Source of the DNA: Pseudomonas sp. KU26590
GTDB lineage: Bacteria > Pseudomonadota > Gammaproteobacteria > Pseudomonadales > Pseudomonadaceae
Direction of reading: 5' to 3'
Assembly: GCF_026153515.1 (NCBI RefSeq)
Contig: NZ_CP110644.1
Coordinates: forward strand, 434,001-498,000
DNA length: 64,000 nt
The position numbers and the translations under genes were made by a program. A model generated the notes under the pieces. That model saw only the letters and a program-made list of their open reading frames with translations. It searched no databases and had not been told where the DNA came from. Positions 12,320 to 22,640 of this stretch are shown here, in pieces; the stretch's first letter is position 1, and the number at the start of each line of letters is the position of its first letter.

Positions 12320-13825
12320 TCAAGGTTGCGGATAACGGGCCTTGCGCTCCAGGTCGTCGAGATCGATATGGTTGCGCATGTACTGCTGACTGGCGTCGAC
12401 CAGCGGCTGGTGATCCCAACTCTTCAGCTTGCCAATGGCCAGCGACTCGGCGACGAAACGCCGACGGCGCTGGCTGGCGAGCACCTGGTGGTGTATCGCC
12501 GGAATGTCCCACTTGGCCTTTGCTTCGGCCAGGAAGGCAGCGAACAGGTCGCTATGAGCCTCTGACTGACTCAGCTCTTCCTGCTCCTTCGGATCGTTGC
12601 GCACGTCATACAGCAGACAGGGGTCGCGTTCCGAATAAATGAATTTGTACGCGCCGCGACGAATCATCATCAGCGGACTGTTGGTGCCCTCGGCCATGTA
12701 TTCGCCAAACACCTCGTCGTGACCGCCCTCACCTTGCAGATGCGGCAACAGTGAACGGCCATCGAGCGGCAAACCGGCATCCAGCTGACCGTCCGCCAAC
12801 GCCACAAAAGTCGGCAACAAGTCAGCGGTGGACACCGCGGCCTGCACGCGCCCGGCCTTGAACTGCCCCGGAGCGTAGACCAGCAGCGGCACCCGCGCCG
12901 ACATCTCGAACCAGTGCATTTTGTACCAGAGCCCGCGCTCACCCAGCATGTCGCCATGGTCGCCGGAGAACACAATGATCGTGTCGTCAGCCAGGCCGGT
13001 TTCCTCTAGGGTTTTCAGCAGCTTGCCGACGTTGTCATCAATGTAGCTGCAGGCGCCGAAATAGGCGCGGCGCGCATCGCGAATCTTTTGCTCCGGCAGC
13101 GGCTTGTCCCACAGGTCATAGACCTTCAGCAGGCGCTGGGAATGCGGGTCCAGTTCGGCCTGGGCCAGCGGCGCGTCGGGCATCGGGATTTCGTCTTCGC
13201 TGTACAGATTCCAGTAAGACTTGGGAATGGTGTAAGGATCGTGGGGATGGGTCATCGACACCGTCAGGCAAAACGGCTGATCGCCGTCTTCGCGCACATG
13301 ATCGAACAGATACTGCTGAGCCTTGAACACCACTTCTTCGTCGAAATCGAGCTGGTTGGTGCGCACGCACGGTCCGGCTTGCAGCACCGAGGCCATGTTG
13401 TGGTACCAGGTCGGGCGCACGTCCGGTTCGTCCCAGTTCACGGCCCAGCCGTAGTCGGCCGGGTAGATGTCGCTGGTCAGGCGCTCTTCGTAGCCGTGCA
13501 ATTGATCGGGGCCGCAGAAATGCATCTTGCCGGCCAGTGCCGTGCGATAGCCAAGACGACGCAGGTAGTGGGCGTAAGTCGGCACATCGGCGGGGAAATC
13601 AGCAGCGTTGTCATAAGCGCCGATCTTGCTCGGCAACTGACCGCTGACCAGGGTGAAGCGCGACGGTGCACACAGCGGGCTGTTGCAATAAGCGGCGTCG
13701 AACACCACGCCTTCGGCGGCGAGGCGACTCAAGTTAGGCATCTTGATGGGAGAAGTGGCGTACATCGGCAACATGGGCGCGGCCATCTGATCGGCCATGA
13801 TGAAAAGAATGTTTTTGCGCTTCAT
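12320..13825 (-). CDS. betC: Choline-sulfatase
   Basis: Starting at MKRKNILFIMADQMAAPML gives 501 residues, the length of BetC enzymes; an in-frame ATG eight codons upstream is less likely. The sulfatase signature C-x-P-S-R is present (NSPLCAPSRFTLVSG), whose Cys is converted to formylglycine. The metal-binding Asp of MADQ and the GDHGDMLGERGLWYK block also fit. It hydrolyses choline-O-sulfate to choline and sulfate, feeding the glycine-betaine pathway. It forms an operon with choX and diverges from a LysR regulator. Confidence 0.96.
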   Translation of the reverse strand: MKRKNILFIMADQMAAPMLPMYATSPIKMPNLSRLAAEGVVFDAAYCNSPLCAPSRFTLVSGQLPSKIGAYDNAADFPADVPTYAHYLRRLGYRTALAGKMHFCGPDQLHGYEERLTSDIYPADYGWAVNWDEPDVRPTWYHNMASVLQAGPCVRTNQLDFDEEVVFKAQQYLFDHVREDGDQPFCLTVSMTHPHDPYTIPKSYWNLYSEDEIPMPDAPLAQAELDPHSQRLLKVYDLWDKPLPEQKIRDARRAYFGACSYIDDNVGKLLKTLEETGLADDTIIVFSGDHGDMLGERGLWYKMHWFEMSARVPLLVYAPGQFKAGRVQAAVSTADLLPTFVALADGQLDAGLPLDGRSLLPHLQGEGGHDEVFGEYMAEGTNSPLMMIRRGAYKFIYSERDPCLLYDVRNDPKEQEELSQSEAHSDLFAAFLAEAKAKWDIPAIHHQVLASQRRRRFVAESLAIGKLKSWDHQPLVDASQQYMRNHIDLDDLERKARYPQP

Positions 13826-13939
13826 GTATTCGCGGCATCCCATAGTCATTATTTATGCGAAAGTGCTCCGACCGAGGATGGTGCCCATGCCATTCGCGGT
13901 AAAGTCCATGACGGGCAATGCCTAGGATAAGTGCAGCTT

Positions 13940-14890
13940 ATGTTTGAAGCCCTTGGTGCCATTTCGCTGGATTTGCTGCGCGGTTTTGAGGCCGCAGCAC
14001 GTTTGCGCAGTTTTACCGCAGCGGCCATTGAGCTCGGCACCACTCAACCGGCCATCAGCCAGCAAATCAAGCGACTGGAAGAGCAACTGGCGACTCGGCT
14101 GTTTGATCGCATCTATCGCGGCATCGAACTGACGGACGCCGGGTTGATTCTCTTCAATCACGTACAGACCGGGCTGGAGTCGATGGACGCCGGCCTGAGC
14201 GCAATCACCGAGCATCATCAACATGAGGTGCTGCAAGTGGCGACCGACTTCGCCTTCGCCGCCTATTGGCTGATGCCGCGCCTGCACCGTTTCCACAAGG
14301 AAAACCCCGACGTCGACGTCAGCCTGGTCACCAGCGAGCGTAGTCACAGCATGCTGCGTGCGGATATCGATGTGGCCGTGTTGTTCGGTGACGGGCGATT
14401 CAAGCAGGGAGAAAGCCACTGGTTATTCAGCGAGGAAGTGTTCCCGGTCTGCAGCCCACAATTGCTGAAGGGGCGCGACCTGCCCTTGCCCACCGAAGCG
14501 TTGAAAGACTTCGCGCTGCTGCACCTTCGCGGCGAAGGCGGCAACAACTGGTTTGACTGGGGCGGTGTGTTCCGCGCCCTGAATATCCCTCAGGCACCCG
14601 CGCCGGGGCAGTTGAGGTTCGACAACTACACATTGATGATTCAGGCGGCGATTGGCGGCCAGGGTGTGGCCATCGGCTGGCGACATCTGGTGGATGATTT
14701 GCTGGAGCAGGGTTTGTTGTGCCGCCCTATCGAAGCCAGCGCCGTCTCCGGATACGGCTATTACATCGTCCTGCCGCAACGCAAACGGCGCGTGCAGATC
14801 GTGCAGCGATTCGTGGACTGGTTAAGAAGTGAGCAGGCGTTGAGCGGGGATTTGTTGACGGGCAAGGCGCTGCCGTCGATTGCGGTTTAG
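13940..14890 (+). CDS. LysR-family regulator of choline sulfate utilisation
   Basis: This 316-residue protein has an N-terminal winged helix-turn-helix (FEAAARLRSFTAAAIELGTTQPAISQQIKRLEEQL) and a LysR co-inducer domain. It lies divergently from betC-choX across about 115 bp, and this genomic pairing is the known signature of the choline-sulfate regulator subfamily. It probably controls betC-choX. I chose the ATG at 13940 rather than the GTG at 13931, because AGGA at 13924-13927 is too close to the GTG. Confidence 0.9.
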   Translation: MFEALGAISLDLLRGFEAAARLRSFTAAAIELGTTQPAISQQIKRLEEQLATRLFDRIYRGIELTDAGLILFNHVQTGLESMDAGLSAITEHHQHEVLQVATDFAFAAYWLMPRLHRFHKENPDVDVSLVTSERSHSMLRADIDVAVLFGDGRFKQGESHWLFSEEVFPVCSPQLLKGRDLPLPTEALKDFALLHLRGEGGNNWFDWGGVFRALNIPQAPAPGQLRFDNYTLMIQAAIGGQGVAIGWRHLVDDLLEQGLLCRPIEASAVSGYGYYIVLPQRKRRVQIVQRFVDWLRSEQALSGDLLTGKALPSIAV

Positions 14891-14909
14891 CAGTTGGCAT
14901 TGGGAACTT

Positions 14910-14997
14910 GTAGGAGCGCGCTTGCCCGCGAATGCGGTTTGCCAGCAGACACTTATCTGTCAGGGCGACTGCATTTCTCGGGCAAGCGCGCTCCTAC
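14910..14997. repeat. REPIN type A, copy 4
   Basis: GTAGGAGCGCGCTTGCCCGCG and its inverted partner (CTCGGGCAAGCGCGCTCCTAC, one change) lie between the convergent LysR and RcnB-like genes. Confidence 0.9.
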
Positions 14998-15049
14998 AAA
15001 TGTGGCGTCCGTCTCACAACGCTTGGATGGACGCCATTTTTGAAATCCC

Positions 15050-15559
15050 TTAGTTCAGCACGCCATCCAGGATTTCATAAACAATCCCGCTGCCGATTGC
15101 GATCAGCACAACGTCCGGGCCCAGGCGGCGCCATTCGTAGCCATCGTATTGCGGCAGGTATTGCAGCGAGCGTTGGTCCAGTCGACGGCCATAACCGCGT
15201 GGCAGCGGGTGGCCTTTGACGATGTGGACGCCAGGGGGCAGCGGCTGACCGCGACCGATGACTTCCCGGTGTTCAGTAATGGTCCGGCGCACGTCGCCGA
15301 AGTCGGCAGGAGGACGCCCGCCACGTTGATTATTGCCACGGTTGTCGGCGCGCGGTTCGTTGCGATGGTCGTTGCCGTTGTTATTCCCGTTGCCATTGCC
15401 GCGATCGCCCTGCGGACCGCCTTGCTGGCCGTTGTCCTGATGCTGGCCCGGGCCGTTGTCATCGCCGCCGCGTTGATCCGGCGGTGCAGCCTGAACCAGC
15501 GCGCTGGCGCTGAGCATCAACACGCCCAACCCGGCGATCAAACGATTCGAGACTTTCAT
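15050..15559 (-). CDS. RcnB/CigR-like periplasmic protein with Asn/Gly/Gln-rich linker
   Basis: The 169-residue protein has a signal peptide (MKVSNRLIAGLGVLMLSASALVQAAPP), then a very low-complexity region (about residues 28-85) rich in G, N, Q, D and R. The C-terminal part of about 80 residues contains GQPLPPGVHIVKGHPLPRGYGRRLD and ends in a hydrophobic strand before IVYEILDGVLN. This C-terminal block matches the RcnB family, which includes periplasmic nickel/cobalt-related RcnB and Salmonella CigR. Function here is unknown. The trpA terminator lies just upstream. Confidence 0.75.
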   Translation of the reverse strand: MKVSNRLIAGLGVLMLSASALVQAAPPDQRGGDDNGPGQHQDNGQQGGPQGDRGNGNGNNNGNDHRNEPRADNRGNNQRGGRPPADFGDVRRTITEHREVIGRGQPLPPGVHIVKGHPLPRGYGRRLDQRSLQYLPQYDGYEWRRLGPDVVLIAIGSGIVYEILDGVLN

Positions 15560-15588
15560 GTAGCGCGCTCCTGAGCAAATTCGGGCAG

Positions 15589-15623
15589 CAAAAAGGGGTT
15601 CAGGACGTGGTCCTGAACCCCTT
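15589..15623 (-). terminator. Rho-independent terminator after trpBA
   Basis: A perfect 14-bp stem (AAGGGGTTCAGGAC and its complement) with a 3-base loop is followed, on the minus strand, by a run of T. It lies 12 bp past the trpA stop and separates trpBA from the RcnB-like gene. Confidence 0.92.
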
Positions 15624-15634
15624 CGCTGTACGGC

Positions 15635-16494
15635 TTAGTGTGCTGCCAGGGACTGAGATTCCTCTGTATCAGAAACTTTACCTTCGGCTACGCGAGCTTT
15701 ACGCACGCCTTCCGATAACTGCGCACACAATCCCAGCACACCGCTGACCGCGTGTTCTGGCGAAGACGCGCTGGCGATCTGATCAATCAATGCCGAGCCG
15801 ACGACGACACCATCGGCCACGCGGGCGATGGCTGCTGCTTGTTCAGCCGTGCGAATCCCGAAGCCGACACTGATCGGCAGATCGGTATGGCGGCGAAGGC
15901 GTTGCACTGCATTCTTGACGTGATCAATCGTTGCCGAGCCTGCACCCGTCACGCCTGCTACGGATACGTAGTAAACGAACCCGGAGCTGCCGTTAAGCAC
16001 CGTAGGCAAACGAACGTCATCGGTGGTCGGCGTGGTCAGGCGAATGAAGTCCAGGCCGGCTTCCTGCGCTGGGTCGCACAGCTCGGCGTTATGCTCCGGC
16101 GGCAGGTCCACAACAATCAGGCCGTCAACGCCCGAGGCATGAGCTTCAGAGATGAAGCGCTCAATCCCGTAATTGTGGATCGGGTTGTAGTAACCCATCA
16201 GCACCAGCGGCGTTGTGCTGTCTTCTTCGCGGAACTCACGAACCATCTGCAGCGTTTTCGCGAGGTTTTGCTTGGCGTTGAGTGCGCGAATGTTGGCCAG
16301 CTGAATCACCGGGCCGTCGGCCATCGGGTCAGTGAACGGCATGCCCAGTTCGATCACATCGGCACCCGCCTTCGGCAATCCCTTGAGAATAGCCAGTGAG
16401 ATGTCATAGCCCGGGTCGCCTGCGGTGACGAAGGTCACCAGGGCGGCGCGATTTTGTTCTTTCAGTTCGGCGAAACGTGTTTGCAGGCGGCTCA

Positions 16495-16495
<1 letters not shown>
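15635..16495 (-). CDS. trpA: Tryptophan synthase alpha subunit
   Basis: The 286-residue TIM-barrel protein has the catalytic Glu in [18 protein letters not shown] and the Asp in [12 protein letters not shown], plus the phosphate-binding GFGIRT segment. It splits indole-3-glycerol phosphate into indole and glyceraldehyde-3-phosphate and passes indole to TrpB. The C-terminal tail (about 15 residues, [16 protein letters not shown]) is longer than in enteric TrpA and polar. The start overlaps the trpB stop (ATGA-type junction). Confidence 0.98.
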
Positions 16496-17727
<1,232 letters not shown>

Positions 17728-17847
17728 GTGGACCTCCGGGGATGCGAATAGGATGAGCCGTCAGGCAGTGAGCACACTCTAACCAGCGCCAGCGACGATG
17801 AAAACCGATAAGATCGGCGCAACCTGTCAGGAAAACTCACCTATCTC
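17728..17847. promoter_or_regulatory. trpI/trpBA divergent control region
   Basis: The 120-bp gap between trpB and trpI must contain both promoters. In P. aeruginosa and P. putida TrpI binds here with indoleglycerol phosphate as inducer to activate trpBA. I see no clear operator dyad by eye, so the site is assigned by position and known biology only. Confidence 0.5.
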
Positions 17848-18747
17848 ATGAGCCGATACCTTCCGCCCCTCAACGCATTGCGTGCATTTGAAGCCACTGC
17901 CCGACTTAACAGTGTCAGCCTGGCGGCCACGCAGTTGCACGTTACCCATGGTGCCGTCAGCCGTCAGCTGAAAGTGCTTGAAGAGCACTTGGGCGTTGGC
18001 CTCTTCATCAAGGACGGACGTGGCCTGAAACTCACAGATGCAGGGATTCGTCTGCGCGATGCGAGCGCTGAAGCGTTTGATCGTCTGCGCACCGTCTGTT
18101 CCGAGCTTAGCCAAGGCAGCGCAGATGCGCCGTTCGTACTGGGTTGTTCCGGAAGCTTGCTGGCACGCTGGTTCATTCCGCGGCTGGGGCGGTTGAACGC
18201 GGACCTTCCCGACCTGCGGCTTCACTTATCTGCGGGAGAAGGAGACCTTGATCCGCGACGGCCCGGGCTGGACGCGCTGCTGATATTCGCCGAACCGCCC
18301 TGGCCCTCGGACATGCAGGTCTTCGAGCTTGCCAGCGAGCGTATAGGTCCGGTGATGAGTCCTCGATTCGCGCGGTTCGAGGCGCTGCGGCACGCCCCCG
18401 TCCAGGCCCTGCTGGGCGAGCCCTTGCTGCAGACCACATCTCGCCTGCAAGCCTGGCCAGCATGGGCAACGCAAAACGGCATCGAACCCGAGGCACTGAG
18501 CTACGGACAGGATTTCGAGCATTTGTACTATTTACTGGAGGCGGCCGTCGCAGGCCTGGGCGTGGCAATCGCGCCGGAGCCGTTGGTGGCTGACGACTTG
18601 AAAGCCGGACGCCTGGCTGCGCCATGGGGCTTCAGTGAAACCCCGGCGCAGCTCGCGTTGTGGGTGCCAAAGCGCGCCGCAGATGGACGCGCTCAGCACC
18701 TGGCTCGATGGCTCAAGCAGGAACTCGAGCGATCGGGGCGGGCTTGA
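17848..18747 (+). CDS. trpI: LysR-type activator of trpBA
   Basis: The 299-residue protein starts [46 protein letters not shown], a typical GcvA/TrpI-like winged helix. It lies divergent from trpBA. In Pseudomonas TrpI senses indole-3-glycerol phosphate and activates trpBA. The C-terminal effector domain is full length. It ends tail to tail with the DUF883 gene with no spacer. Confidence 0.92.
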   Translation: MSRYLPPLNALRAFEATARLNSVSLAATQLHVTHGAVSRQLKVLEEHLGVGLFIKDGRGLKLTDAGIRLRDASAEAFDRLRTVCSELSQGSADAPFVLGCSGSLLARWFIPRLGRLNADLPDLRLHLSAGEGDLDPRRPGLDALLIFAEPPWPSDMQVFELASERIGPVMSPRFARFEALRHAPVQALLGEPLLQTTSRLQAWPAWATQNGIEPEALSYGQDFEHLYYLLEAAVAGLGVAIAPEPLVADDLKAGRLAAPWGFSETPAQLALWVPKRAADGRAQHLARWLKQELERSGRA

Positions 18748-19071
18748 TCAGCCGCGCTTGCACAGCAGATAAGCGGCCAGCAGGCCGATTGCGCCAACAG
18801 CGACGCCTGCGGTGGTCCAAGGGTGCTCTTGGGCGTAATCACGGGTCGCAACGCTGGTTTCGCGGGTTTTGACTTTGACGTCTTCGTAGACATCGCTCAA
18901 CAGGCTGCGCGAGTGGCTCAGCGCGCTTTCAGCGTTGGCTTTAAGGTTTTTCAGGGTCTTGCGCGACTCGTCGGAAGCGTCGGACTTCAAGCCTTCCAGC
19001 GACTTGAGCAGACTCTCGATCTCGGCTTCCATGCTTTGCAACGACGCTTTACGGGATGACGTGAATGCCAT
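18748..19071 (-). CDS. DUF883 (ElaB/YqjD-type) membrane-anchored protein
   Basis: Starting at MAFTSSRKASLQSMEAEIESLL gives 107 residues, and a Shine-Dalgarno sequence (AGGAG) lies just upstream; the longer open frame has no similarity. The protein is a charged helix with coiled-coil character (about residues 10-75) followed by one C-terminal transmembrane helix (TTAGVAVGAIGLLAAYLL) and a basic end. ElaB/YqjD proteins are inner-membrane proteins that bind ribosomes in stationary phase in E. coli. Function here is inferred from the fold only. Confidence 0.88.
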   Translation of the reverse strand: MAFTSSRKASLQSMEAEIESLLKSLEGLKSDASDESRKTLKNLKANAESALSHSRSLLSDVYEDVKVKTRETSVATRDYAQEHPWTTAGVAVGAIGLLAAYLLCKRG

Positions 19072-19253
19072 GGTTTGACTCTCCTGCTGTGATGAGTGGC
19101 GTGTGTTGTTTCCGACTACAGGGTTTCGAGAAAGTGCAGTGCGTGATGCGAAGTACCGTTTCTTCTGAACTTTTAGGCCGCATTTCGGCACAGAGATAGT
19201 GAACACAATCAATGCGGCGCTGCCACCGCGCAACACCTTTCAGGAGAACTGCC

Positions 19254-19469
19254 ATGTCTGATCATCACACCTACAAAATGCTGGAGCTGGTCGGGTCATC
19301 GACCGTGGGCACCGACGACGCAATTCAGAACGCGATTGCCCAGGCTGCCAAGTCCGTGAAACTGATGGAATGGTTCGAAGTGCTGGAAACTCGCGGCCAC
19401 ATCGAAGACGGTAAAGTCGGCCACTTCCAGGTGACCATCAAGGTTGGTTTCCGCATCGACAACAGCTGA
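19254..19469 (+). CDS. Dodecin family flavin-binding protein
   Basis: The 71-residue protein matches dodecins in length and sequence (HTYKMLELVGSSTVGTDDAI, WFEVLETRGHIEDGKVGHFQVTIKVGFRID). The tryptophan in MEWFEV stacks on flavin in bacterial dodecins, which form hollow dodecamers that store or buffer FMN, riboflavin or coenzyme A. The AGGAGA Shine-Dalgarno lies 8 bp before the ATG at 19254 and fixes the start. Confidence 0.94.
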   Translation: MSDHHTYKMLELVGSSTVGTDDAIQNAIAQAAKSVKLMEWFEVLETRGHIEDGKVGHFQVTIKVGFRIDNS

Positions 19470-19630
19470 GTCGCTGAACTTTTGGAGTGGCCGAGTGCCA
19501 CAACCTTCGCTATACATACCGCGCAGTCGTGACTCCCACCAAGGTTCATGACGCAGGTTCATGTAGTCAGGCCGCCCGACTGGAGCGGCCTCGTTGATCC
19601 TAAAATTGCGCCTGACGAGGGGATGTACCG

Positions 19631-19855
19631 ATGAAAAAAGTTCTGTTGGCGATAGGCTTGTTGAGCATTGCGGGCACTACCATGGCCGCTGGCAAATCGT
19701 GCGATGACGTGAAAGCCGACATCGACGCGAAAATTAAAGCCAAGGGCGTTTCCTCCTACACGCTGGAAGCTGTTGAAAAAGGCAGCTCGGCAGACGGCAA
19801 AGTCGTCGGCACCTGCGAAGGCGGCAGCATGGAAATCGTTTACAAGCGCGGCTGA
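19631..19855 (+). CDS. DUF1161 small secreted protein, copy 1
   Basis: The 74-residue precursor has a signal peptide (MKKVLLAIGLLSIAGTTMAAG) and a mature part with two cysteines (KSCDDVKADIDAKIKAKGVSSYTLE...VVGTCEGGSMEIVYKRG), likely forming one disulfide in the periplasm. The family is DUF1161 and no function is known. A close paralogue lies at 21791-22024. A strong bidirectional terminator follows. Confidence 0.88.
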   Translation: MKKVLLAIGLLSIAGTTMAAGKSCDDVKADIDAKIKAKGVSSYTLEAVEKGSSADGKVVGTCEGGSMEIVYKRG

Positions 19856-19872
19856 TTCCGGCCCGCTGATAC

Positions 19873-19907
19873 AAAAAAACCGACGCATCTGGCGTCGGTT
19901 TTTTTGT
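19873..19907. terminator. Bidirectional terminator
   Basis: ACCGACGC pairs with GCGTCGGT around a short loop, flanked by an A run on the left and a T run on the right. It serves the DUF1161 gene (plus strand) and the convergent monooxygenase gene (minus strand). Confidence 0.92.
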
Positions 19908-19940
19908 TTGTGGCGGGCTAGTTTCTGCGCGTAACCCGAA

Positions 19941-20942
19941 TCAGCCCCTCGCGGCTTGCGCCAGGATCTCGTAAGAGCGCAGGCGATCGGCGTGTTCGTA
20001 CATGTCGCAGGTGAAGATCAGCTCATCCGCGTCGGTCTGCTCAAGCAGCACGTCCAGCTTCGCGCGAATCTTCTCCGGTCCACCGACGACCGCCAGTCCC
20101 AGGAAATCCATCACAGCGTCACGCTCATGGGGCAGCCACAATCCATTCATGCTCTCGACGGGCGGCTTCTGCATCAGGCTCTGCCCACGCATCAGGCTCA
20201 AGATACGTTGATACACCGACGTCACCAGGTACTCGGCTTGCTCGTCGGTCTCTGCGGCGGCCAGCGGGACGCCGAGCATCACGTAGGGCTTGTCAAGGAC
20301 CTCGGAAGGCTTGAAGTGGCTGCGGTAGACGCGAATCGCTTCGTGCATGAAACGCGGCGCAAAGTGCGATGCGAATGCATACGGCAGGCCCCGCTCACCG
20401 GCCAGCTGGGCACTGAACAGGCTCGAACCCAGCAGCCAGATTGGCACATTGGTATTGGTGCCGGGCACAGCGAGAACTCGCTGATGAGGCTGACGCGGCC
20501 CGAGGTAGTTGACCAGTTCAGTCACGTCATCCGGGAAGTCATCGGAGCTGCCGGAGCGTTCGCGACGCAGGGCGCGAGCGGTCATCTGATCGGAACCCGG
20601 CGCGCGGCCGAGGCCCAGATCGATACGGCCCGGGAACAAGCTTTCAAGCGTGCCGAACTGCTCGGCGATCACCAACGGTGCGTGGTTGGGCAGCATGATT
20701 CCGCCCGACCCGACCCTGATGGTCGATGTACCACCGGCCAGATACGCCAACAGAACAGAGGTCGCCGAACTGGCGATGCCGTCCATGTTGTGGTGCTCGG
20801 CCACCCAGAAACGGTTGTAGCCCCATTTCTCGACGTGTTGCGCCAGATCCAGCGCATTACGCAGTGATTCCGCCGGGCCTTTGTCTTCGCGGACGGGCAC
20901 CAGATCGAGGGTGGAAATCTTCACATCAGCTAATCGTTTCAT
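19941..20942 (-). CDS. Luciferase-like flavin-dependent oxidoreductase (LLM class)
   Basis: Starting at [19 protein letters not shown] gives 333 residues; the open frame extends 13 codons upstream without similarity. The sequence is a TIM-barrel bacterial-luciferase-like protein with typical blocks [40 protein letters not shown] and [16 protein letters not shown]. It resembles the YhbW/MsnO8-like group of LLM proteins. The substrate is unknown; FMNH2-dependent oxidation is inferred from the family. It stands alone and points toward the DUF1161 gene. Confidence 0.88.
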   Translation of the reverse strand: MKRLADVKISTLDLVPVREDKGPAESLRNALDLAQHVEKWGYNRFWVAEHHNMDGIASSATSVLLAYLAGGTSTIRVGSGGIMLPNHAPLVIAEQFGTLESLFPGRIDLGLGRAPGSDQMTARALRRERSGSSDDFPDDVTELVNYLGPRQPHQRVLAVPGTNTNVPIWLLGSSLFSAQLAGERGLPYAFASHFAPRFMHEAIRVYRSHFKPSEVLDKPYVMLGVPLAAAETDEQAEYLVTSVYQRILSLMRGQSLMQKPPVESMNGLWLPHERDAVMDFLGLAVVGGPEKIRAKLDVLLEQTDADELIFTCDMYEHADRLRSYEILAQAARG

Positions 20943-21226
20943 AGGCCGTTGTTGATCCTCTTGAGGCTTGAATCGGCGCATCCGTCGGGGACATCACGCG
21001 AGCAAACCGGCATTAAGACTAAATATTTGCGTTAAGCCATAGGATAAGGCCGGATTTCTGAGTTGCAATGGGCAATGCGAAATTTCCTACTAATTTGGTC
21101 GGATTTAACGTTGCGCCCGTCCGCAAAAAGCACATGCGGCATAAGCGTTGAACTAAGTCCCGCCTACACTCCTCAGAACTTTGGTCCGCGTGCGAGCGAA
21201 ATCGCACTTTTTCATGAGGAGACACC

Positions 21227-21658
21227 ATGAGCATCGTCAAGAAAGCATCCGCCCACTGGGAAGGTGACCTGAAGTCGGGTATCGGCAGCATCTCTACTGA
21301 AACTGGCGTGCTGCGCGAAGCGCCGTACGGCTTCAAGGCCCGTTTTGAAGGCGGCAAGGGCACCAACCCGGAAGAACTGATCGGCGCGGCACATGCCGGC
21401 TGCTTCTCCATGGCGCTGTCGATGATCCTCGGTGGGGAAAATCTGACCGCTGAGAGCATCGATACCCACGCTGAAGTGACCCTTGATCAGGTCGAAGGTG
21501 GCTTTGAAATCAGCGCTGTGCACCTCATCCTCAAGGCCAAAGTGCCGGGCGCGACCCAAGAGCAATTCGAGAAACTGACCGGTATGGCCAAAGAAGGCTG
21601 CCCGGTTTCGAAGCTGCTGAACGCCAAGATCACGCTCGATGCCACACTGCTGAGCTGA
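21227..21658 (+). CDS. osmC: OsmC-family organic hydroperoxide reductase
   Basis: The 143-residue protein is full length for OsmC. The two redox cysteines are seen in AAHAGCFSMALS and EGCPVSKLLN, the pair that reduces organic hydroperoxides with dihydrolipoamide or similar donors. The 285-bp region upstream is locally AT-rich and likely holds a stress promoter. In gammaproteobacteria OsmC is usually RpoS- or osmotically induced; that is not shown here. Confidence 0.93.
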   Translation: MSIVKKASAHWEGDLKSGIGSISTETGVLREAPYGFKARFEGGKGTNPEELIGAAHAGCFSMALSMILGGENLTAESIDTHAEVTLDQVEGGFEISAVHLILKAKVPGATQEQFEKLTGMAKEGCPVSKLLNAKITLDATLLS

Positions 21659-21679
21659 TTTAGCGTCACTGCTGCGCTT

Positions 21680-21703
21680 GATGGCCCGCAATTGCGGGCC
21701 ATC
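21680..21703. terminator. Perfect palindrome after osmC, probable terminator
   Basis: GATGGCCCGCAA and its exact complement form a 24-bp palindrome 21 bp past the osmC stop, followed by TTCGTTA. It lacks a long T run, so its terminator role is moderately supported. Confidence 0.6.
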
Positions 21704-21790
21704 TTCGTTATGGACGCGTGAGAACCGGCGTGCGCCCCCACGGTCACATGCAAGGCCGATGCGTATCGCACGGTGTCGAAGGAGTCGAAC

Positions 21791-22024
21791 ATGAAACGTA
21801 TCGCCGCAATCCTGATTCTCGGGGCGCTGACCACCAGTGCCTTCGCTGCGCCCAAGCCATGTGAAGAGCTTAAAGCTGAAATCGAAACGAAGATTCAGTC
21901 TCAGAGCGTCAGCTCATATACGTTGGAGATCGTGGCCAATAAAGATGTCACCGATCAGAGCATGGTCGTCGGTACTTGCGAAAACGACACAAAAAAAATC
22001 ATCTACCAGAATAACGGCCGCTAG
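21791..22024 (+). CDS. DUF1161 small secreted protein, copy 2
   Basis: The 77-residue protein (MKRIAAILILGALTTSAFA signal peptide, then PKPCEELKAEIETKIQ...VSSYTLEIV...VVGTCENDTKKIIYQ) is a clear paralogue of the gene at 19631. It has the same two-cysteine pattern and the shared VSSYTLE and VVGTCE blocks. The Shine-Dalgarno GGAG lies 7 bp before the ATG at 21791. Function unknown; periplasmic location predicted. Confidence 0.87.
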   Translation: MKRIAAILILGALTTSAFAAPKPCEELKAEIETKIQSQSVSSYTLEIVANKDVTDQSMVVGTCENDTKKIIYQNNGR

Positions 22025-22115
22025 TCCGGGCGTGAGCTGAAGTTTTCAATGAGCCTTGGGTGAGCGAGCTCGCGCGCGCTGACGTTGCGATCATGCGTCA
22101 CGGGATACAGAAGCC

Positions 22116-22532
22116 TCACGGGATACAGAAGATATCCCCCTCCTCCGCGAGCACGTTGCGTTGCTCGTCCCGCAACTGTGCGTCGATGCTGTTGGTGATA
22201 TTGCGCACATCCAGACGATAGCGGTGGCCGGCCTCGAAGCGGTCGTAGTTGATCGTCACGTAGCAGGTTCGCTCGTTGTAGATGTCCATCGATAAACCCA
22301 TCGCGCCGGGCGCGTAGTCGTAGTCATAACGCACTTCGAGGGTGTGTTTGCCGGGCGTCACCTGGAAGAAGCGACCGTCGTAGGTGCGCACGCCGTCGAG
22401 CTTGTCGGCCATCAGGGTTTTGCCGGTGAAGGTATGCAGGTCAACCCATGCCTGTTGGGGATCAACCGCAGGCAGCGGCCCCGCGCAACCGCCCAGAAGA
22501 CTCAGGGCAACGATGGTCAGAAGCAAGCGCAT
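22116..22532 (-). CDS. Predicted lipoprotein of unknown function
   Basis: From MRLLLTIVALSLLGGCAGPLPAVD the protein is 138 residues with a lipobox (LLGGC, Cys16). The mature part is beta-rich, with GRFFQVTPGKHTLEVRYDYDY and ERTCYVTINY, like small PEGA-type envelope lipoproteins. The frame is open further upstream (to 22670) but that part overlaps the divergent gene's leader and has no signal. It is divergent from the aminopeptidase gene with a gap of about 110 bp. The last codons lie in a short tandem duplication (16 bp, 22098-22131). Confidence 0.8.
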   Translation of the reverse strand: MRLLLTIVALSLLGGCAGPLPAVDPQQAWVDLHTFTGKTLMADKLDGVRTYDGRFFQVTPGKHTLEVRYDYDYAPGAMGLSMDIYNERTCYVTINYDRFEAGHRYRLDVRNITNSIDAQLRDEQRNVLAEEGDIFCIP

Positions 22533-22640
22533 GACGAACTCCGCAGGTGGGCAAATGGCGATGGGGGTTGCGTCAGAGACGGGCTGTCCGGCATAACGCT
22601 GATGTGTGGACTTCATGAATATCGACGCTAAGGCTGCTGC

